Positions 61,087-64,000 of a stretch of DNA of 64,000 bases are shown piece after piece. Below the pieces are notes generated by a model. The model saw only the letters and a program-made list of their open reading frames with translations, did no database searches and was not told the origin of the DNA. Position 1 is the first letter of the stretch; the number at the start of each line of letters is the position of its first letter. Made by a program: the position numbers and the translations under genes. Source of the DNA: Leifsonia sp. fls2-241-R2A-40a (GTDB taxonomy: Bacteria > Actinomycetota > Actinomycetes > Actinomycetales > Microbacteriaceae); contig NZ_JARVRS010000001.1 of assembly GCF_030209575.1 (NCBI RefSeq), forward strand, positions 1,674,001 to 1,738,000, read 5' to 3'.

Positions 61087-62613
61087 ATGACGCAGACGAG
61101 TTCCCGGCCGGACGCCCCGCACGGAGGCGGCGCCGAGCAGAACCGCAGCGAGCGCGACCACGCGCTCAAGGCCGACGGCGTGAGCGCCGCCGGTTCCATC
61201 GTGATGGCGGTCGCGGGAAGCGCCCCGGCCTACTCGATCGCGGCCACGACCGCGACGCTCGTCGGAGCTGCCGCCCTCGGCGCTCCGGCCGCCCTGCTCT
61301 GGTGCGGCATCCCGATGCTCGGCATCGCGTGGGCGTTCCTGTACCTGGGCCGCCTGGACGTGAACGCCGGCGCCGCGTACTCGTGGGTCGCTCGGGCGCT
61401 CCACCCCATCCTCGGCTTCCTGTCGGGATGGGCGCTCGTCATCTCCGCGACCATCTTCATGGTCGCGGGCGCGCTGCCCGCCGGCGCCATGACGGTCACG
61501 CTGTTCGCGCCGGAACAGGCCGACAACGTTCCGCTCATCACGGGTGTCGGTGCCGTGTGGTTCCTCGTGATGGCGGCGTGCGTCCTCTTCGGCGTGCACG
61601 TCACCGCCCGCGCGCAGTGGATCATGTCGGTCATCGAGGTCGGCATCCTCATCCTCTTCGCCGTGCTGATGATCGTCCGGGCCGCGACGTCGGCGCACGC
61701 CGGTCCGTCGTTCTCCTGGGACTGGCTCGGCTTCCAGCACCTGACCGGCCAAGGCGTCTTCGTGTCCGCCGCCCTCATCGCCGCCTTCTACTTCTGGGGC
61801 TGGGATGTCGCGGCCAACCTCAACGAGGAGACGAAGGACGGCCACAAGAATGCCGGCTCCGCTGGCATCATCGGCGTGATCATCGTCTTCCTGCTGTTCG
61901 AGATCTTCACCATCGCGACCCTGGTCATCCTGCCCGCGAAGACGATCGAGGCCAACAGTGCCAACGTGCTGTCGGTGCTCGGCGACGCCGTCTGGCCCGG
62001 CATCGGCGGCAAGCTCTTGGTGGTCGCGGTCGCGCTGTCCACCATCGCGACGCTGGAGACGACGCTCATCCAGGTCACCCGCACCCTGTTCTCGATGGGC
62101 CGCGACAACACCATCCCGAAGGCGTTCGGCCGCATCCACCCCAAGTGGAAGACCCCCGCCTTCGCGACGCTCGTGATCGTGGGCGTCTCGATCGTGCTGT
62201 TCATCGGATCGAACTTCATCGGCAACGTCGGCGACATCATGGCGAACGCCATCGCGTCCATCGGCATCCAGATCGCGTTCTACTACACGCTCGCCGGCGT
62301 CGCAGTGGTGGTCGCATACCGCCGCGTGCTGCTGAAGTCGGTGAAGAACTTCATCCTGATCGGGCTGTGGCCGGCGGTCGGCGCGATCTTCATGGGCGTC
62401 ATCTTCGTGGTCGGCATCGTGCAGAACTTCCAGGGCGACGCCATCGTGGTCAACGTCCTGGGCCTCGGATTGATCCTGGTGGGCATCGTGCCGATCGTGC
62501 TCTTCTACCGCAAGGCGCGCGGCTACTACACGCGCCGTCCGCTGGAACTCCCGGAGGAGCTCGACGCCGCCGCCCCCGCCAACATCGACGACCGCGACCC
62601 CGCCGCCCGCTGA
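61087..62613 (+). CDS. APC-superfamily permease
   Basis: A 508-aa permease. After a hydrophilic N-terminus (residues 1-30), ADGVSAAGSIVMAVAGSAPAYSIAATTATLVGAA gives the first unwound helix; FYFWGWDVAANLNEETKDGHKNAG and ATLETTLIQVTRTLFSMGRDNTIPKAFGRIHPKWKTP are family motifs. Around 12 membrane segments. GGGAGAG precedes the ATG at 61087. The promoter region 60,905-61,086 is AT-richer and has TTGTTC-N17-TAACGT as a promoter candidate. Substrate: amino acid or amine, not resolvable. Confidence 0.9.
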   Translation: MTQTSSRPDAPHGGGAEQNRSERDHALKADGVSAAGSIVMAVAGSAPAYSIAATTATLVGAAALGAPAALLWCGIPMLGIAWAFLYLGRLDVNAGAAYSWVARALHPILGFLSGWALVISATIFMVAGALPAGAMTVTLFAPEQADNVPLITGVGAVWFLVMAACVLFGVHVTARAQWIMSVIEVGILILFAVLMIVRAATSAHAGPSFSWDWLGFQHLTGQGVFVSAALIAAFYFWGWDVAANLNEETKDGHKNAGSAGIIGVIIVFLLFEIFTIATLVILPAKTIEANSANVLSVLGDAVWPGIGGKLLVVAVALSTIATLETTLIQVTRTLFSMGRDNTIPKAFGRIHPKWKTPAFATLVIVGVSIVLFIGSNFIGNVGDIMANAIASIGIQIAFYYTLAGVAVVVAYRRVLLKSVKNFILIGLWPAVGAIFMGVIFVVGIVQNFQGDAIVVNVLGLGLILVGIVPIVLFYRKARGYYTRRPLELPEELDAAAPANIDDRDPAAR

Positions 62614-62617
62614 TTCA

Positions 62618-62635
62618 GCCGCCTCGCTAGGCGGC
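62618..62635. terminator. hairpin GCCGCCT-CGCT-AGGCGGC between convergent genes
   Basis: A perfect 7-bp stem with a 4-base loop; the minus-strand stop TAG (62,629-62,627) falls in its loop. It likely terminates the permease transcript and perhaps both strands. Confidence 0.6.
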
Positions 62636-63565
62636 GGGCGCGAGCGGGGCGTGCGCGCGCGGGTGGATGGTGAGCACGAGGGCGGCCGCCACGAGGCCGG
62701 CGACCGCCAGGGCCGTCCCGGCGGCGAGGATGACGCCGTCGGGGCGCACGATCGACTGGCCGCCCAGCGCCTGCACCGTCACCAGCGAGACGACGCCCGC
62801 GTAGACGGCCGTGGCGACCCAGACCAGCCGCGTGCGCACGCGGTCGTCGGCGAGCGGCCGCCAGTGCCGCCCGAGCCAGCCCAGCAGCACCGCGAACAGC
62901 GGGAGCAGCTGCAGGGCGTGCATCCCGATGAAGTGCGGGATGCGCAGATCGCCGCCGACGGTGCTCCACCCGAGCACCGGCAGCCCGGGACCGCCGTCGG
63001 CCAGTCCGACGGTGTGCGCGCCTGCGATGCCGCGGAAGTCCGCCAGCTGGGCCGCCGTCGGGCTGGTCATCAGGTAGGCGAGCCCCATCCCGACGAGCGC
63101 GATGACGGCCCCGGCGCGGACGGCGAGTGTTGTCGACCGCGTGCTCAGGCGAAGGAAGAACACGGCGATCGTCGTCAGGAACGTGCACGCGTAGAGAGTC
63201 GTGATCGACACGGCCATCACGCCCCAGACGACGCTCGAGACCGGCGTCGACACATTGAAGTGACTGGTGGTCCCCGCCGCTGCGGCGCCCACGATGAGCA
63301 CCTGCTCGACGATGAGCGCAACGGCCACCACCGTTCCGGTCGCGTGCGCGATCCGGCGCCAGCGGGGGAGGTGCGCGATCAGCCACGCCCAGGTCACGCT
63401 GTACAGCAGGATCGACAGCGAGAACTTCAGCGGCTTGGCCCAGACGTCGAGCCCGGTGACCTGCCGCGGGTCGACCAGCAGGCCGACGAGGCAGACCAGC
63501 GTGCTGACCACCATCAGGGCGGCGACCGTCATCAACGGGCGGTGCCAGGTGAACACGGCTTTCAT
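62627..63565 (-). CDS. integral membrane protein, unknown function
   Basis: A 312-aa protein with about eight membrane segments. Distinctive stretches are LDVWAKPLKFSLSILLYSVTWAWLI (conserved-looking WxKPxKF motif), VEQVLIVGAAAAGTTSHFNVSTPVS, RIPHFIGMHALQLLPLFAVLLGWLG. His residues in SHFN and GMHALQ inside or near membrane segments could bind metal or heme, but no known domain is recognised. Its ATG overlaps the stop of the upstream gene (ATGA). Confidence 0.8.
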   Translation of the reverse strand: MKAVFTWHRPLMTVAALMVVSTLVCLVGLLVDPRQVTGLDVWAKPLKFSLSILLYSVTWAWLIAHLPRWRRIAHATGTVVAVALIVEQVLIVGAAAAGTTSHFNVSTPVSSVVWGVMAVSITTLYACTFLTTIAVFFLRLSTRSTTLAVRAGAVIALVGMGLAYLMTSPTAAQLADFRGIAGAHTVGLADGGPGLPVLGWSTVGGDLRIPHFIGMHALQLLPLFAVLLGWLGRHWRPLADDRVRTRLVWVATAVYAGVVSLVTVQALGGQSIVRPDGVILAAGTALAVAGLVAAALVLTIHPRAHAPLAPAA

Positions 63566-63996
63566 GAGCTTCTTCTCTCTTCGGTGACGACGGCCTGGGC
63601 CATGCGCCTCAGGCCGAGCGCGAGCGAGTCGCCGAGCACGGTGCCGATCACCATGAGCTCGGTCATCCGGGACGCGTCGGGGAGCACTGCGACCGCGCCG
63701 AGGTCCGCGTCGGCGTGGATGCGCGCGGCGGCCGCGTAGCGGTCGAGGTAGTCGTCGGGCAGCGGGAACCCCGACGCGGCGAAGGCGTCGACCACGCGCG
63801 CGGCGATGTCACGCCCGACGTTGTCCTCGCAGCCTGTCCATCCGGCCCGCTCGGCGACGGCGTCGATGCGCTCCAGGGACGCGGGCGAGGGGTCGGCCAG
63901 CGGAACCGCGGAGCGGGACAGCGCCTGCTGCGCGACGTCGAACGTGTGGGCGATGGGCGCATCCGGCTCGTCGAGCGCGTCGAGCACGTTCTTCAC
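63562..63996 (-). CDS. unrecognised soluble protein at the right edge (start uncertain)
   Basis: At least 144 aa. The GTG at 63996 is four bases from the window edge and the true start may lie outside. The sequence is helical with an acidic character (FDVAQQALSRSAVPLADPSPASLERIDAVAERAGW, GFPLPDDYLDRYAAAARIHADADLGAVAVL, MIGTVLGDSLALGLRRMAQAV). No known domain is seen. Stop overlaps the ATG of the membrane protein downstream (ATGA), so the two are an operon. Confidence 0.65.
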   Translation of the reverse strand: MKNVLDALDEPDAPIAHTFDVAQQALSRSAVPLADPSPASLERIDAVAERAGWTGCEDNVGRDIAARVVDAFAASGFPLPDDYLDRYAAAARIHADADLGAVAVLPDASRMTELMVIGTVLGDSLALGLRRMAQAVVTEERRSS

Positions 63997-64000
63997 CGAG

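Overview
The window is high-GC DNA with strong G/C third-position bias, dense genes, many 4-base start/stop overlaps and GTG starts. The actinobacterial dnaK-grpE-dnaJ-hspR operon with HAIR operators and a short dCTP deaminase fit a high-GC Gram-positive actinomycete, most likely a Microbacteriaceae member (Leifsonia-like). The genus is an inference from gene content; no 16S rRNA is present.

Bases 1-26,760 look accessory. A compact minus-strand operon runs from 11,140 off the left edge. It encodes, in order: an SDR dehydrogenase, a GH15 glucoamylase/trehalase-like enzyme, an NDH-2-like flavoprotein, a small membrane protein, a gluconate 2-dehydrogenase subunit-3-like protein, a GMC oxidoreductase, a pyruvate-oxidase-like ThDP enzyme, an enolase-superfamily dehydratase/racemase, an alpha/beta-hydrolase-fold protein lacking its nucleophile serine, and a GAF protein entering a probable GGDEF domain. 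Together these could oxidise sugars to sugar acids and feed electrons to quinone. Beside it lie an FMN-binding flavoprotein, a MarR regulator, a small tandem-repeat protein and a Ca2+/cation exchanger. All five promoters carry the same palindrome, TTGCG-N4-CGCAA (one copy degenerate), which defines a putative local MarR regulon.

Bases 14,900-26,760 are a mobile-element zone. They hold an ArdC-like antirestriction/metallopeptidase protein, an IS110 element with a frameshifted transposase, and two copies of an unrecognised module made of a ~220-nt inverted-repeat leader plus a ~100-aa protein. One leader is split by the IS110; the other module is translationally coupled to a tyrosine integrase. 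The zone also holds a dissolved-inorganic-carbon uptake operon (dabB-dabA-PII-like-DUF6671-like) with a divergent winged-helix regulator, a 5'-truncated carbohydrate-binding-like fragment, and a tRNA-Gly 5' fragment that probably marks the element end.

Bases 26,877-64,000 look like ordinary chromosome: an SDR, a VOC/SRPBCC/ArsR/DHFR-like/hydrolase cluster, a kinase-DUF1206-PAP2 operon, dcd, a GH16-like enzyme, idi overlapping a His-rich regulator that is divergent from a second His-rich MarR protein, a UMF1-type transporter, a small alarmone synthetase, a DHA2 efflux pump, a PdxH-like protein, the dnaK operon, an isochorismatase-like hydrolase, DoxX/DM13, a two-component system, tdh-kbl for threonine catabolism, an esterase, a CorA transporter, a TetR-amidohydrolase-APC cluster, an RsmC-like methyltransferase, a second APC permease and an unknown membrane protein operon. 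Several convergent gene junctions carry long palindromes, two of them sharing one core and so forming an uncatalogued repeat family.
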